The translations under genes and the position numbers were made by a program. Under the pieces are notes generated by a model, which saw only the letters and a list, made by a program, of their open reading frames with translations, did not search any database and was not told where the DNA came from. Below are positions 26,767-36,276 of a stretch of DNA of 64,000 bases, piece after piece. Numbering within the stretch: the first letter of the stretch is position 1; each line of letters opens with the position of its first letter. Source of the DNA: Anaerobiospirillum thomasii (lineage in GTDB: Bacteria > Pseudomonadota > Gammaproteobacteria > Enterobacterales > Succinivibrionaceae); the NCBI RefSeq assembly GCF_900445255.1, contig NZ_UAPU01000005.1, positions 569,001 to 633,000 of the forward strand, written 5' to 3'.

Positions 26767-28692
26767 GTGATATCACTAAACGATCTGACCTTGATGCGCG
26801 GCAGCAGAACCTTAATTGAAGGTGCCAGCGCCACTATCTACCCTAAACACAAAGTTGGCATCATAGGCTCTAACGGCTGTGGCAAATCCACATTGTTTGA
26901 GGCCATTAAAGGCAATCTGAGTCCTGAAAAAGGCTCTATCAATGTACCTAAGAATCTGCGCATCTCATCTGTAGCACAGCAGACCCCTTCACTTGAACGT
27001 GAGGCAATTGAATATGTTATAGATGGCGACCAGGTACTGCGTTCTTTACAAAAGGAAAAAGAACAGGCCTATGCTCTAGGTGACGGCGAGAAAATTGCTC
27101 TTATTGAGGATAATCTTGGTATTGCAGGGGCCTGGACTATAAACTCACGAGCCGCCTCTTTAATGCATGGTCTTGGCTTTGCACAGGATGAGCTTAAAAA
27201 GAGTGTCAGGGATTTTTCAGGTGGCTGGAGAATGCGTTTGAATCTGGCTCAGGCTTTAATAGCACCATCTGATCTGCTGCTTTTAGATGAACCTACCAAT
27301 CACCTTGATCTTGATACCATTTTATTTTTAGAGTCCTACCTTAAAGGCTATAGCGGTACACTTTTGTGTATATCCCATGACCGTGATTTTCTTGATTCAT
27401 TCTGCAGCGACATACTGCATTTTGAAAATTCGCGTGTGGTTATGTACACAGGTAATTACTCAGATTATGAAAGACTGCGCGCCGAGAGAATCAAGGCAGA
27501 AAAGGCCACACGCAAAAAAGAAGAGCAGATTTTAGCGCATATGCAGTCCTTTGTAGATCGCTTCAGATACAAGGCCTCCAAATCCAAGCAGGCTCAGAGT
27601 CTTCTAAAGGCCATAGATAAAATGCAGCTTACTGCTGTGACACAGGAGGAGTCACCCTTCTCCTTCTCCTTTGCAAAACCAGAGCGCACTGTAGATGTTA
27701 TTGCCACAATTGATAATCTTGATGCAGGCTATGACAGTAATGTAGTGCTAAAAAATATATCACTTGAGCTTTTTGCAGGTGACAGAATAGGCCTTTTAGG
27801 TAAAAACGGTCAGGGTAAGTCCACCTTTATTAAAACCCTGTGCTCACAGCTTGAACCGCTAAAAGGAACAGTAACCCTGGGCAGAGGTATTAAAATTGGC
27901 TATTTTGCCCAGCATGAGCTTGAGTCATTAAATGAAAATGAAACAGCACTGTGGCATATTCAAAGGCTTGATCCTAAAGCCTCAGAGCGCGACATCCGCT
28001 CCTTTTTAGGCTCCTTTGCCTTTTCACAGGAAAAGGCCCTCTCCCCTGTCAAAACCATGTCAGGCGGCGAGCAGGCCCGTCTGGCTCTTGCTGTTATTGC
28101 CTATCAAAAGCCAAATCTGCTGCTGCTTGACGAGCCTACCAACCACCTTGATCTTAAAACACGTGAGGCATTGTCGGTGGCCCTGTCAGCCTATGACGGT
28201 GCTCTGGTTTTAGTCTCGCATGACAGGCATTTACTTGAGGTTATTGCAGATAAGCTGTGGCTTATTGACAATGGCAGCATCAGCGAGTTTAACGGCGATC
28301 TTGATGATTATAAAGAATATCTGTCAAAGTCACACAAGGCCTACACTGATTCTTTAAAAGAAAAGGATGAGGCAAAAACAGCCCCGTCGCTCTCTGCATC
28401 ATCGCATAAAAGTAAAGAGCAAAAAAGAGAGATGGCCATGTTCAGAGCCGCTCTTAAGCCTTACAAGGATAAAATTGCTAAAATTGAAAAACAGATGGAC
28501 AAGCTTAAAGATGCCATAAGTGAGCTTGATGACAAGATGGCAGATGAGAGCTTTTATGCACAGTCAAAGGATATTATTGAGCAGTCTTTAAAGCAGAGAT
28601 CGGATCTTAGCCTTGAGCTTGAGCAATGTGAAATGGATTATCTTGAGTCTCTTGAGGAGCTTGAGACTATTGAAACAAGAGGATATATATAA
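26767..28692 (+). CDS. yheS: ABC-F ATPase YheS
   Basis: 641-aa soluble protein with two ABC ATPase domains and no membrane part, as in ribosome-associated ABC-F proteins. First domain: Walker A GSNGCGKST, signature FSGGWRMRLNLAQAL, Walker B LLLLDEPTNHLD. Second: GKNGQGKST, signature SGGEQARLAL, LLLLDEPTNHLD. Specific YheS traits include EYVIDGD after the first Walker A and SRAASLMHGLGF, close to the E. coli protein (637 aa). Linker of charged helices between domains, and a coiled C-terminal tail (~540-641). Start codon is GTG with a poor ribosome binding site. The stop overlaps the rlmJ start (TAATG). Likely resolves stalled ribosomes. Confidence 0.93.
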   Translation: MISLNDLTLMRGSRTLIEGASATIYPKHKVGIIGSNGCGKSTLFEAIKGNLSPEKGSINVPKNLRISSVAQQTPSLEREAIEYVIDGDQVLRSLQKEKEQAYALGDGEKIALIEDNLGIAGAWTINSRAASLMHGLGFAQDELKKSVRDFSGGWRMRLNLAQALIAPSDLLLLDEPTNHLDLDTILFLESYLKGYSGTLLCISHDRDFLDSFCSDILHFENSRVVMYTGNYSDYERLRAERIKAEKATRKKEEQILAHMQSFVDRFRYKASKSKQAQSLLKAIDKMQLTAVTQEESPFSFSFAKPERTVDVIATIDNLDAGYDSNVVLKNISLELFAGDRIGLLGKNGQGKSTFIKTLCSQLEPLKGTVTLGRGIKIGYFAQHELESLNENETALWHIQRLDPKASERDIRSFLGSFAFSQEKALSPVKTMSGGEQARLALAVIAYQKPNLLLLDEPTNHLDLKTREALSVALSAYDGALVLVSHDRHLLEVIADKLWLIDNGSISEFNGDLDDYKEYLSKSHKAYTDSLKEKDEAKTAPSLSASSHKSKEQKREMAMFRAALKPYKDKIAKIEKQMDKLKDAISELDDKMADESFYAQSKDIIEQSLKQRSDLSLELEQCEMDYLESLEELETIETRGYI

Positions 28693-29540
28693 TGTTAAGT
28701 TATCGTCACGCCTTTCATGCCGGCAATCATGCTGATGTGCTAAAGCATATGGTTTTATGCCTTTTGTTACGCCATTTAAATAAAAAGGACAAGCCCTATG
28801 CCGTTTTAGATACACATGCAGGCGCCGGTATGTATGCCCTCAATCAGGCCTATGCTCAGAAAAACAGTGAATATATGAGCGGTATAGGCAAAATTCTGCA
28901 TCATAGAGAGCTAAGAGATCTAGTACCTGAGTATTATCAGGTTATAGACAGTATCAATACTTCAAAATCAGGCATTAATTTCTATCCAGGATCTCCTTTA
29001 TTTTCCTGCGCCCTCTCACGTGAGAGCGAGCGTATCTATCTGTGTGAGCTGCACAGTGCTGAATTTGAGACTGTGTATAAAAACTTTAAAAGAGACAGAC
29101 GCGTGAGCATCAATCACACTGACGGTTTTGAGGCCATGAAGAGTATGCTGCCTTTAAATCCAAAGCGTGGTCTGTGTCTTATCGATCCATCATACGAGCT
29201 CAAGAGCGATTATACTATGGTCTTAAAGGCTCTAAAGACAGGTCTTAGCCGTTTTCCTACAGGCATTTTTGCCATATGGTACCCTGTGCTTGGCAAGATT
29301 AAAGATCACTCTAAAAATCTGACCTTTGATATAAAGCGTACCAATGCACCATTGCTACAGGTTGAGCTTAATATTGACGGACAGAGTGATGATTTTGGTA
29401 TGAATGGCTCTGGCATGCTTATTGTCAATTATCCATATGGACTGTATGAAGAGCTAGAGCAGATTATGGGACCTTTATTCACTGCCCTTAAAGACGGCAA
29501 GGGCAGTGCCAGATTAAGGATACTCAACGAAAAAGACTAG
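28692..29540 (+). CDS. rlmJ: 23S rRNA (adenine-2030-N6) methyltransferase
   Basis: 282-aa SAM-dependent enzyme that methylates A2030 of 23S rRNA. The N-terminus MLSYRHAFHAGNHADVLKHMVL is diagnostic of RlmJ. The SAM fold has VLDTHAGAGMY, and the catalytic motif LIDPSYE (DPPY/DPSY type) is at about residue 165. Its ATG overlaps the yheS stop by one base, so the two are translationally coupled. This pairs a ribosome-binding ATPase with an rRNA modifier. Confidence 0.93.
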   Translation: MLSYRHAFHAGNHADVLKHMVLCLLLRHLNKKDKPYAVLDTHAGAGMYALNQAYAQKNSEYMSGIGKILHHRELRDLVPEYYQVIDSINTSKSGINFYPGSPLFSCALSRESERIYLCELHSAEFETVYKNFKRDRRVSINHTDGFEAMKSMLPLNPKRGLCLIDPSYELKSDYTMVLKALKTGLSRFPTGIFAIWYPVLGKIKDHSKNLTFDIKRTNAPLLQVELNIDGQSDDFGMNGSGMLIVNYPYGLYEELEQIMGPLFTALKDGKGSARLRILNEKD

Positions 29541-29547
29541 AGTATCC
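29518..29547. terminator. Hairpin at the rlmJ/sucD convergent ends
   Basis: GGATACTC / GAGTATCC, 8-bp perfect arms with a 14-nt loop, spanning the rlmJ stop codon. T-runs on either side are weak, so it is only a possible terminator. Confidence 0.35.
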
Positions 29548-29555
29548 TGCATCTT

Positions 29556-30431
29556 TTAATTCCAGCCGGTGGCCTCGCGCAGGCCATCGGCAATATCGGC
29601 AGCTGTTGGCACCACAAAGACACCTGCATCACGCAGTGCCTGCTGCTTGGCAAGAGCTGTACCCTGACCGCCTGAGATAATGGCGCCGGCATGGCCCATT
29701 CTCTGACCCTTTGGAGCTGTGGCACCTGCAATATAGGATACAACAGGCTTGGTCATATGCTCTTTAATCCAGGCTGCAGCCTCCTGCTCGGCAGAGCCGC
29801 CAATCTCACCTACCATAACTACAGCTTCTGTTTCATCATCCTGCTCAAAGAGCTCTAAGATATCCACAAAGTTTGAGCCCTGCACAGGATCACCGCCTAT
29901 GCCTACACAGGTTGACTGACCAAAGCCTGCATCTGTAGTCTGTTTTACAGCCTCATAGGTCAAAGTTCCTGAACGTGAGACAATACCCACCTTGCCCTTG
30001 GTGTGAATATAGCCTGGCATAATACCTACCTTGCACTCACCTGGGGTAACCACACCAGGACAGTTTGGACCTATAAGACGGGTCTTGGTAGGACGCAAAC
30101 GGGCTCTTACCTTTAACATATCTACAACAGGAATTCCCTCTGTAATGCAGATGATAAGCTCAATACCTGCATCAATGGCCTCTAGAATTGAATCGGCTGC
30201 AAATGGAGGCGGCACAAAAATCATAGAGGTGGTGGCACCTGTGGTGGCAACGGCCTCCTTTACTGTATTAAAGACAGGCAAATCAAGATGGGTGCTGCCG
30301 CCACGGCCTGGGGTCACACCGCCTACAAGACGGGTTCCATAGGCAAGACACTGCTCTGAATGAGCTGTACCCTGTGAGCCTGTAAAGCCCTGACAGATAA
30401 CCTTGGTATCTTTGTTAACTAATATACTCAT
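29556..30431 (-). CDS. sucD: Succinate-CoA ligase subunit alpha
   Basis: 291-aa alpha subunit of ADP/GDP-forming succinyl-CoA synthetase, which interconverts succinyl-CoA and succinate with ATP. CoA-binding Rossmann part: [18 protein letters not shown] and GVTPGRGG. The phosphohistidine loop is at [14 protein letters not shown] with the active histidine. [23 protein letters not shown] is family-typical. The start codon follows the sucC stop by one base, with the GGAG inside the sucC end. No other TCA genes are near, which fits an organism that runs a branched, succinate-forming pathway; inference. Confidence 0.96.
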   Translation of the reverse strand: MSILVNKDTKVICQGFTGSQGTAHSEQCLAYGTRLVGGVTPGRGGSTHLDLPVFNTVKEAVATTGATTSMIFVPPPFAADSILEAIDAGIELIICITEGIPVVDMLKVRARLRPTKTRLIGPNCPGVVTPGECKVGIMPGYIHTKGKVGIVSRSGTLTYEAVKQTTDAGFGQSTCVGIGGDPVQGSNFVDILELFEQDDETEAVVMVGEIGGSAEQEAAAWIKEHMTKPVVSYIAGATAPKGQRMGHAGAIISGGQGTALAKQQALRDAGVFVVPTAADIADGLREATGWN

Positions 30432-30432
30432 T

Positions 30433-31599
30433 TTAAACTCCGGCGGCTAATTTGACTGCAAGCTGTGCAGCTTCCCTTAAGGTTGAGGCTGTGGTGATGT
30501 TAAGACCTGAGGCACGCAGAATATCTGAGCCATCTGTGGCATGGTTACCCTCAAGACGTACCACTACAGGCACCTTAGTATCAACCTCCTTGACAGCACC
30601 TTCAATACCCTGAGCTATAAGATCGCATCTTACAATACCACCGAAGATATTGACTAAAATACACTTAACGTTCTCATCCTCAAGAATAATCTTAAAGGCC
30701 TCCATAACTCTCTCACGGGTGGCTGTGCCGCCTACATCAAGAAAGTTTGCAGGTGAACCACCTGAGTTTTTAATAATATCCATAGTACCCATGGCCAGTC
30801 CGGCACCGTTTACCATACAGCCAATATTGCCATCTAAAGGCACATAGGAGAAGCCTGAGGCCACTGCTCTTGCAATACGACTGTCCTCCTGTGAAGGGTC
30901 GTCAAGCTCTACAAGATCGCTGTGACGATACAGAGCATATGAATCTACATTGATCTTGGCATCAAGGCATAAAAGCGAGCCCTCTTTGCTTACTGCCAAA
31001 GGATTAATTTCAATTAATGACAGATCCTTTTCAATAAACATTCTGGCAATGCCCACAAAAATCTTGGTGAACTCGTTGACCTGCTTACCCTTAAGACCAA
31101 GTCTGTAGGCCATCTCACGGCCCTGAAAAGGCTGTGGACCTGTGAGCATATCAATAGGGGTCTTTAAAATTTTTTCAGGATTGCTCGCTGCCAGCTCCTC
31201 AATTGACATACCGCCGCACTCTGAGGCCATAATGGTCAGGGTGGCATTACTTCTGTCAATAGTGGCACCAAGATACAGCTCACGTACGGCATCTGTTGCT
31301 CTTTCAATTAAAATACGCGATACAGGCTTGCCAAGTGAGTCAGTCTGAGCTGTAACAAGTCTGTTACCAAGCCACTTAGCGGCAAAGGCCTCAGCCTGAG
31401 CCGGGGTATCTACCACAGCCACACCGCCTGCCTTGCCTCTGGCACCGGCGTGCACCTGACACTTACAGACAAATGGGCCTGGTGAGAGTTCATAGGCAGC
31501 CTTGCCAATACCTAATGCGTTTTTGCTGACAATAAACTCAGGTACAGGTAAGCCATAGCTTTTTAGCATTTCCTTGGACTGATATTCATGTAAATTCAT
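30433..31599 (-). CDS. sucC: Succinate-CoA ligase subunit beta
   Basis: 388-aa beta subunit carrying the ATP-grasp nucleotide-binding fold. [21 protein letters not shown] starts the ATP-grasp domain, ending near [17 protein letters not shown] with Mg2+ ligands. The C-terminal CoA-ligase domain contains [21 protein letters not shown] and [17 protein letters not shown]. Length equals the E. coli protein. First gene of the sucCD operon. The ~300-bp upstream region is AT-rich. Confidence 0.96.
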   Translation of the reverse strand: MNLHEYQSKEMLKSYGLPVPEFIVSKNALGIGKAAYELSPGPFVCKCQVHAGARGKAGGVAVVDTPAQAEAFAAKWLGNRLVTAQTDSLGKPVSRILIERATDAVRELYLGATIDRSNATLTIMASECGGMSIEELAASNPEKILKTPIDMLTGPQPFQGREMAYRLGLKGKQVNEFTKIFVGIARMFIEKDLSLIEINPLAVSKEGSLLCLDAKINVDSYALYRHSDLVELDDPSQEDSRIARAVASGFSYVPLDGNIGCMVNGAGLAMGTMDIIKNSGGSPANFLDVGGTATRERVMEAFKIILEDENVKCILVNIFGGIVRCDLIAQGIEGAVKEVDTKVPVVVRLEGNHATDGSDILRASGLNITTASTLREAAQLAVKLAAGV

Positions 31600-31861
31600 A
31601 AGTTAAGCCTTGCTCGTGATTACTAAATTTTAGCTATATTAAATAACAAAAGAGTGCAGTGGTAAAGCATTTAATAGAGGGCAAAAAGCCAAAAACAAAA
31701 GCTTTTTGCATAAATTATCAATATAAAGACTTGATATTAAAGAATATTTATTAAAAAGAGGCTAAAAATATCATCTGATAAAACGCACTAAAAAAATACA
31801 AAATTCTCAGTATATTTTGAATTATCAAAAAAAATGCACAATTTATGATCACAATCAGACA
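31600..31861. other. AT-rich spacer upstream of sucC
   Basis: Holds the presumed sucC promoter. I see no gene, RNA or strong operator. Confidence 0.4.
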
Positions 31862-31888
31862 TAAAAAAGCCCAGACTGTGCCGGGCTT
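31862..31888 (-). terminator. Terminator of ppiD
   Basis: Minus-strand stem AAGCCC / GGGCTT with a 10-nt loop, followed by a T-run (plus-strand AAAAAA), 15 bp after the ppiD stop. Confidence 0.85.
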
Positions 31889-31902
31889 AATTAATTTAAT
31901 TA

Positions 31903-33810
31903 TTATTCCATCTCATCAGTTTTAAGCACTAAATCAATTGCCTCCTGATTGTAGACAATTTCATTGAGCTCTCTTGCTCCCTGACGTAGCATGGTAGCAC
32001 CCATCTGTGAGTTTAACTGCATCATCTGCACGCTAAGAGCACTATTGTACATAGTGGCATCAAAATTAGGATCAGCCTTTTCCTCAAGCAGTACAGCAAG
32101 TGTAGGCACCCCCTTGTTGGTGGCTATAGTATAGGCATTTTTAGCATTTTCAATGGCATATACAGCCATTCCAAACTCAGGATCATAGGCATTATCACCA
32201 CGTGGCAGTGCTATATTCTTTGAGCTCTTAATCTCAATACCTTCAGGGTCTTTAGCAGAGCCTGCAGCTATGGATTTGGCATAATCTTGCAGCAGTTGCT
32301 CGGCCTTTTTGACACTTTGAGAGTCAACGGTTAAAGCATAGGCCTCATCTTTGACCTCATCAAATGACTTGAGGGCGCTTGCCTTGTAATCATAGATATT
32401 AATTACAGCTACCACACTGTCAGAGATATTGACTGGTGATGAGTTCATATGAGAGTTGATATTCTCCTCATTAAAGGCTGCCTCCTGCATGGCTTTGGTG
32501 TTAAGAGGCCATACAGCCTTACTGTCGCCATAGCTAAAATCGCCAGAATCCATGATCTCTAAATTCAAAGCCTTGGCTGTAGCATCAAGAGAATCTGGAT
32601 TTTCAAATGACATATCGGCTAAAGTCTGAGATTTTTCATTAAAGAGTTTTCTGGCCTCTTCATTGATATATGCAGTGCGTACTTCACTCTTAACCTCACT
32701 TAAAGATGGAGTATGCTCCTCCTCTATTTTGTAGACCCCTACAAAGTGAGTGCCAAAATCATCGACTATGGCATCTGATACGCCACCTACTCCATCAATA
32801 GCAAATACAGCCTCCTCAAGATTTGGTGCTACACTGCCGCGAGAGATCAAACCAAGATCTATATTGTCTTTGTTAATGCCGTATTTGTCTGCAACATCTA
32901 CAAAGCTAGTACCTGCTTTTAAATCAGCCTTGATAGCATCAATCTTGCTCTGAGCCTCTGAGCCTTTGGCAACAGCTAAATGATAGACACCGCGCCTTTG
33001 AGCTACCTTAAAGTCATCATGATGCATGTTAAAGTACTCATCAAGCTTCTCATCATTAACGACAACTTCATTCATAAGCTTGGCCATATCTAAAACAATA
33101 TAGTTGAATTTTGATACAGCAGGACTTTTGAATTTGTCACTGTTGTCCTTGTAATAGGCCATGACCTCATCATCACTTGGTTTGATAGACTTTGTCAGAT
33201 CTCTTTTATCAATGCTGTAAAGATCTACATATCTGACCTTTGAGACAACATCAGACAAAGCTTTGACTTCATAATCAAAAGGAATGGAGGCAAGACGCAT
33301 CAGTGGCTCTGATACTGATGTGCTCATAAGGCTGACGCGCATCTGCTCGCCATAGTACTCAGGAGTAATGCCCATATTGCGCACTGTGGCAATATACAGA
33401 TCATTGTTGAACTTGCCATCTTTGATAAAGGCGGGATTTGATCTTATAACATCCTTGACCTGATTGTCGCCTATTCTGACATTTGCGTCATAAACTGCAG
33501 CATTAAAGGCAACATTATCAATAAGATTCTCAAGGATCTGAGTTTTAAGCTCTTTGACATACTGCGGGTTTTCAAGCATGCTTACAGCCTGAGCACCATA
33601 ATTTCTCTGCAGCATCTGAGCCTGCTGATTATACTGATTGTTCCACTCTTGTGCTGAAATTTTATACTCACCTACAGTTACAGGATCTGTATTTAAACGA
33701 GGAATCAGATAACCACCGACGCCTGTGAAGATAAAGGACAGAATAATTAAAAATAAAATTATTTTAAAAACCCTGCTCTCTGCACCGGCTCGCAATGTAT
33801 CACTTAACAT
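31903..33810 (-). CDS. ppiD: Periplasmic folding chaperone PpiD
   Basis: 635-aa inner-membrane-anchored chaperone, near E. coli PpiD (623 aa). A single N-terminal anchor (VFKIILFLIILSFIFTGVGGYL, residues ~14-35), then a SurA-like N-terminal region (ISAQEWNNQYNQQAQMLQRNYG), a central parvulin domain (about 258-355: RRGVYHLAVAKGSEAQSKIDAI ... DLGLISRGSVAPNLEEAVF) and a C-terminal region. It helps newly secreted proteins fold at the Sec translocon. It lies ~300 bp after hupB in the same direction, as in the standard gammaproteobacterial order lon-hupB-ppiD, but hupB here has its own terminator. Confidence 0.92.
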   Translation of the reverse strand: MLSDTLRAGAESRVFKIILFLIILSFIFTGVGGYLIPRLNTDPVTVGEYKISAQEWNNQYNQQAQMLQRNYGAQAVSMLENPQYVKELKTQILENLIDNVAFNAAVYDANVRIGDNQVKDVIRSNPAFIKDGKFNNDLYIATVRNMGITPEYYGEQMRVSLMSTSVSEPLMRLASIPFDYEVKALSDVVSKVRYVDLYSIDKRDLTKSIKPSDDEVMAYYKDNSDKFKSPAVSKFNYIVLDMAKLMNEVVVNDEKLDEYFNMHHDDFKVAQRRGVYHLAVAKGSEAQSKIDAIKADLKAGTSFVDVADKYGINKDNIDLGLISRGSVAPNLEEAVFAIDGVGGVSDAIVDDFGTHFVGVYKIEEEHTPSLSEVKSEVRTAYINEEARKLFNEKSQTLADMSFENPDSLDATAKALNLEIMDSGDFSYGDSKAVWPLNTKAMQEAAFNEENINSHMNSSPVNISDSVVAVINIYDYKASALKSFDEVKDEAYALTVDSQSVKKAEQLLQDYAKSIAAGSAKDPEGIEIKSSKNIALPRGDNAYDPEFGMAVYAIENAKNAYTIATNKGVPTLAVLLEEKADPNFDATMYNSALSVQMMQLNSQMGATMLRQGARELNEIVYNQEAIDLVLKTDEME

Positions 33811-34063
33811 GAAATATTCTCCGCTATGTTTCTACATGCTTGTTGTAATTGACATCTATAAGATTATACAAAGGCTTTGAATAAAGCTAAATAGAAAAGT
33901 ACAAATATTTAAGCTATTTACACTAAAAAATCACTGATAATTAATACAATCTGCCTTAACCACAAATAAAACAGTACTAAAGTACACTACTGTACAGAAT
34001 AAATATCCTACAGGCTCTTTAACCTGGCTGAACATAGGTTTTTGCGATATTTAAGAGCCTGAA

Positions 34064-34088
34064 TGCAAAAAAGGCCTTGCCGGCCTTC
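34064..34088 (-). terminator. Terminator of hupB
   Basis: Minus-strand AAGGCC / GGCCTT with a 5-nt loop and six following T residues. Confidence 0.85.
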
Positions 34089-34113
34089 TTTGCATATAAG
34101 AGCTGATAAGCTA

Positions 34114-34389
34114 TCAGCCGTTTACTATATCCTTTAAAGGCTTGCCTGCCTTGAAAGCTGGCAGTTTAGATGCCGGGATGTTAACCTCTTCTCTGGTGCG
34201 AGGGTTAATACCTACACGGGCATTGCGACTACGGACAACAAAGCTACCAAAACCTACTAAAGTGATAGACTCACCTTTACCAAGGGTCTCACCTACGACA
34301 TCAATAAAGGCATTGAGTGCTGCCTGAGAGTCCTTTAAGGATAATTTGGACTTCTTTGATATCTGTTCTACTAATTGACTTTTATTCAC
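34114..34389 (-). CDS. hupB: DNA-binding protein HU-beta
   Basis: Nucleoid protein of 91 aa. The GTG at 34389 gives MNKSQLVEQISKKSKLSLKD, matching HU-beta numbering, and GGAG lies before it. The in-frame TTG two codons upstream overlaps that site and is rejected. The beta-arm proline motif NPRTREEVNIPASKLPAFKAGK is complete. Binds and bends DNA as HU dimer. Its normal neighbour lon lies 5.3 kb away, the gap being filled with insertion sequences and four other genes. Confidence 0.96.
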   Translation of the reverse strand: MNKSQLVEQISKKSKLSLKDSQAALNAFIDVVGETLGKGESITLVGFGSFVVRSRNARVGINPRTREEVNIPASKLPAFKAGKPLKDIVNG

Positions 34390-34727
34390 AATCAACTCCT
34401 TGTATCAATTTTAAGATAATGGCCACGTGCAAGAAGGCTACGCCCCACATCTTATCAATATTTATTATGCACACTTTTTTTAAAGTTAAAATTTTTAAGT
34501 ACTTTTTTTTGATTTTTTAATGCGCTTTTGTTAAATAGCTCAAATTTTTACAGGCAAAAGCTATAGTAAAAGAGCCATAAGGCACCATACAAAAGCGCCT
34601 GCACAAGCCAATAACAACTAAAAAAGATTTTAAATTAGTAACATTTTATTTTACAATCAGCCTCTCCCTACACCTTTATCTCTTACACATTTCAATGACT
34701 TTTTTATAAAAAGGCATACCCATGAAC
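34390..34727. other. hupB upstream region and left flank of the IS patch
   Basis: AT-rich, non-coding. It contains the hupB promoter region and probably the left end of the IS4-family element. TTTTATAAA near 34702-34711 has a counterpart near 36236-36245 in inverted orientation, a weak candidate for the ends. Confidence 0.35.
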
Positions 34728-36164
34728 TTAAGCCTTGATTGTAACATCAATTTTGTGCGGTATTAAAAAGTCTTTCGTCATATGGTGTGTATTGTAAATT
34801 TTATCGACCAGGAGGCTTACGTCCTTTTTAAGATCTATATCCCTTTGTGATGGTTTAGTTCGCATCATAGAATCTAAAAGACCTTCAAACTTGCTGATCT
34901 CATTGTATATTGTAGACTTAGCGCCTTTGACCATGGCTTTTAACAATGGTCCTATATCTCTGATAGAGGAAGCCATCTTTAACAGAGATATTTCCCGTTT
35001 TTTACGTTGGTCATCTCTTTTCTTTTTCTGAAGCTGTTTTGCTATAAGCTTTTTGATGAGGTATGAGCCAATACTTGCATAAATAAAGAGCAGGATAATT
35101 TCTTTGATGGACGAATTGATAGAGCAGAGGCTGTTGCTACTTTTAAGTGCTTTAAACATGATCTCGCAGGACCAGCGCGTCCTGTAAGTATCAGCTATAA
35201 CTGATGCTGCTACACGGCTTGCATCTATGTTGGTGATGAAATAATTAAATTTATCATCAACAGGATTATAGATACGAATCATCCTTAAAACGGTATCATC
35301 GTTAACCTGCACAGCCATATCAACCAGAGGATATTTGCTGCCATTTAAGTGCTGACATGGTTTGCATCCTTCAAATTCATGTAACGTGGCTCCGTTGCCA
35401 TCCATTGCATGAATAATCTTATAGGCGCAATTCTCCTTGCCTCTGAATATAAAATAATGCCCCTTGGATATAAGTAGCAAATATAAAGCTTCAGATACAT
35501 ATCCCCTGTCGCACAGATATAACACCTGCTCATAGATATCTGGTGACAGGTGCTCTCTTTCATTGGCTACAGCCTCCGTAATATCAATATGTGTAGGCAT
35601 ATTGTTTACAATAGAAAACCCCGTATGCAGTTTAATAGCGGCAGATTTTTTATCAGGGTTGGTCTTGTCAGGATTACGTGTTTTAGCCTTGCAGTTAAAA
35701 TTGTCATAGGCTGAGTATCTAAGGGAGATTTCAGAGCCATCCACCATGATAATATCATTTACACCGACACTCTGCCTGTAAACCTCAAGCAGTTTCAGAC
35801 CAGTTTCATTAGTATCGTCTTTAACAAGCATAGAGAGGTTTTCTATAGTATTCTTCATAACTTCAAGCAGTCCCTCTGAACGCAGACGGTTGTGAAGAGC
35901 CTTTGAAGATATATCAATGCCAAACATGTTAGAATAGCACTTATGAAATCCATTTAAAGTAAAGGTTATATTGTTAGAGTTTTGGTTAGTAGAGGCATAT
36001 GTTAAAAGAGCTGAGAGAAGTTCAGCTATTGCAACTTTTCTTTGCCTTTTGAGTGTGCCATTTTTTCTGGCAAAATTATTAATAAGCTCTTTGCTGAAGA
36101 CGGTTAAAATATTTAAGAGTTCAGCTCTTTGAATATAGAGATTAATTTGAGATAATAAAGACAT
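34728..36164 (-). CDS. IS4-family transposase (DDE)
   Basis: 478-aa transposase, apparently intact. Catalytic triad context: first D in IIMVDGSEISLR, second D in YLCDRGYVSEAL, and the YREK-type signature YRTRWSCEIMFKALK supplying the glutamate, as in IS4. The N-terminal region is helical and basic. A longer open frame starts at 36248, but the ATG at 36164 has AAAGGAAAA in front and is preferred. Both start codon and ribosome binding site fall in one arm of an inverted repeat (36163-36221), with a TATAAT box between the arms. Its terminal repeats and target duplication are not clearly visible. Confidence 0.85.
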   Translation of the reverse strand: MSLLSQINLYIQRAELLNILTVFSKELINNFARKNGTLKRQRKVAIAELLSALLTYASTNQNSNNITFTLNGFHKCYSNMFGIDISSKALHNRLRSEGLLEVMKNTIENLSMLVKDDTNETGLKLLEVYRQSVGVNDIIMVDGSEISLRYSAYDNFNCKAKTRNPDKTNPDKKSAAIKLHTGFSIVNNMPTHIDITEAVANEREHLSPDIYEQVLYLCDRGYVSEALYLLLISKGHYFIFRGKENCAYKIIHAMDGNGATLHEFEGCKPCQHLNGSKYPLVDMAVQVNDDTVLRMIRIYNPVDDKFNYFITNIDASRVAASVIADTYRTRWSCEIMFKALKSSNSLCSINSSIKEIILLFIYASIGSYLIKKLIAKQLQKKKRDDQRKKREISLLKMASSIRDIGPLLKAMVKGAKSTIYNEISKFEGLLDSMMRTKPSQRDIDLKKDVSLLVDKIYNTHHMTKDFLIPHKIDVTIKA

Positions 36165-36221
36165 AGCAAGTTTTCCTTTGTTTGGTTTGGTTTGGTATAT
36201 TATACCATGGAAACTTGCTAT
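36163..36221 (-). promoter_or_regulatory. Transposase promoter inside a translation-blocking hairpin
   Basis: Arm 1 (36209-36221, minus strand ATAGCAAGTTTCC) pairs with arm 2 (36163-36176, minus strand GGAAAACTTGCTAT), which contains the ribosome binding site and overlaps the ATG. A perfect -10 box TATAAT (36199-36204) lies between the arms. Transcripts from this promoter lack arm 1 and should translate; readthrough transcripts from outside contain both arms and should be blocked, as known for IS10 and IS50. No good -35 hexamer is seen. Confidence 0.6.
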
Positions 36222-36276
36222 ACCCCATAAAAATCCTTTATAAAACAATCTATTAGATCGTTTTTAAGACTCATCC

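Noticed and set aside
34699-36254. TTTTATAAA at both ends as terminal repeats of the IS4 element
   Set aside because: The match is short and AT-rich and no target duplication could be found, so the element ends are left open.
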